IMG/VR virus record: IMGVR_UViG_3300036906_000050
Location: 1 to 21,905 of that record
Source: a virus
Reading direction: 5' to 3' (one strand)
DNA length: 21,905 nt
Shown in pieces: positions 21,426-21,905 of this stretch. The notes under the pieces were generated by a model. That model did no database searches, was not told the DNA's origin, and saw nothing but the letters and a program-made list of their open reading frames with translations. Numbering within the stretch: the first letter of the stretch is position 1; the number at the start of each line of letters is the position of its first letter. Made by a program: the position numbers and the translations under genes.

Positions 21426-21905
21426 TGGCTGGGCCATGGGAGCAGTACCAAAACTCGAATGAAAAGGGGCCATGGGAGCAATACGCCCAGAAACCGGCTC
21501 CGGTGACTGAGAAGCCCGCTATGTCCCCCGCCGCCCCGCAGACTTTCGGCCACGCCGCTAGCGAAGCCCTGAGCGCGGCGAACCCGCTGCCGGGCTTGTG
21601 GTCTGCCATTCGGCACCCACTGGACACAGCGAAAGGTCTGTACCAGGCGTCCGCAGACCAGGCCGCACAGGTTGTACCGCATCTCCAGCGCGGAGACTAC
21701 AGTGAGGCTGCTGGCCATGCTCTCGGCACCATTCCATTGATCGGGCCGGGCGCCGCCGCCATCGGTGAGAAGATGGGCGGCAAGGCTCCGACCTTCGACA
21801 AGTACGGAAACGTGATGGAACCGGGAGCCGAACCGGACTTGGCTGGAGGTCTGGGAGCGGCTACCGGGATGATCGGCAGTATTGCCGCGGCGCCAGCACT
21901 GGCGC
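21425..21905 (+). CDS. Probable internal/ejection virion protein, N-terminal part (160 codons, runs off the window)
   Basis: ATG 21425 shares its first base with the preceding stop. The frame stays open to the window end. The N-terminus carries a short tandem motif, GPWEQYQ then GPWEQYAQ, at about residues 3-9 and 15-22. A Pro/Ala linker and a Gly/Ala-rich hydrophobic stretch (HALGTIPLIGPGAAAIGEKM and later GLGAATGMIGSIAAAPALA) follow, which could insert into or cross a membrane. PWE-type N-terminal motifs occur in some phage internal proteins and may mark packaging into the head. The remainder, where an enzymatic domain such as a transglycosylase could sit, is not visible. Confidence 0.7.
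   Translation, partial: MAGPWEQYQNSNEKGPWEQYAQKPAPVTEKPAMSPAAPQTFGHAASEALSAANPLPGLWSAIRHPLDTAKGLYQASADQAAQVVPHLQRGDYSEAAGHALGTIPLIGPGAAAIGEKMGGKAPTFDKYGNVMEPGAEPDLAGGLGAATGMIGSIAAAPALA

Noticed and set aside
1-21905. tRNA genes, CRISPR arrays, insertion sequences, diversity-generating template/variable repeats
   Set aside because: Reading the window showed no cloverleaf with TTCGAATC-type arm, no regularly spaced repeats, no transposase and no reverse transcriptase.

Overview
The window looks like the left part of the late (virion assembly) region of a tailed double-stranded DNA bacteriophage or prophage, preceded by about 1.7 kb of accessory DNA. Gene order runs large terminase, portal, scaffold-like protein, major capsid protein, connector-like proteins, a very large beta-rich tail protein, then a GNAT-like protein and Ala/Gly-rich putative internal virion proteins. 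There is no tape measure, tail tube, sheath or baseplate gene. This order and content fit a short-tailed (podovirus-like, P22-like plan) phage. The DNA is GC-rich, with many GTG and TTG starts and stop/start overlaps. The host is therefore probably a high-GC Gram-negative bacterium. An acidobacterial host is a guess only, based on the style of one signal peptide and the overall composition.

Region 1 (1-1745) is accessory. It begins with the end of a truncated gene and a small ORF. A lone minus-strand gene for a DUF559 (Vsr-like, PD-(D/E)XK) nuclease follows. It is separated by a 10-bp perfect palindrome (893-923) from a plus-strand chain of five tiny genes (47, 31, 65, 52 and 76 codons), each overlapping the next by exactly four bases. 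Two of these encode small membrane proteins, so the chain is a candidate lysis or membrane cassette. The last one resembles the N-terminal core-binding domain of a tyrosine integrase, cut off where the terminase gene begins.

Region 2 (1718-5599) holds the terminase ATPase/nuclease followed by small auxiliary genes: a coiled-coil protein, a His-rich protein, an exported Cys-containing beta protein, and small proteins of unknown role. Region 3 (5596-10523) is the head module: portal, probable scaffold and major capsid protein. The capsid gene is preceded by the only sizeable intergenic region of the late operon, 184 bp with a promoter-like -35 and a small hairpin.

Region 4 (10532-18980) holds two unassigned structural genes, then three tandem paralogues of a roughly 275-residue connector-like protein, a small structural protein, and a 1185-residue tail protein with internal repeats and a carbohydrate-binding-like jelly-roll insertion. 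An FN3-like protein closes the block. Region 5 (18982-21905) holds the GNAT-like protein and three putative internal or ejection proteins, the last cut by the window end. Nearly all late genes are on the plus strand with gaps of a few bases or 1-4 base overlaps, implying one long, translationally coupled transcript.

The best candidates for something undescribed are the five-gene micro-ORF chain with its symmetric palindromic promoter region, the tandem triplication of the connector gene, and the exported Cys-containing protein inside the packaging module. No small terminase, integrase catalytic domain, lysin, tRNA or CRISPR was recognised.
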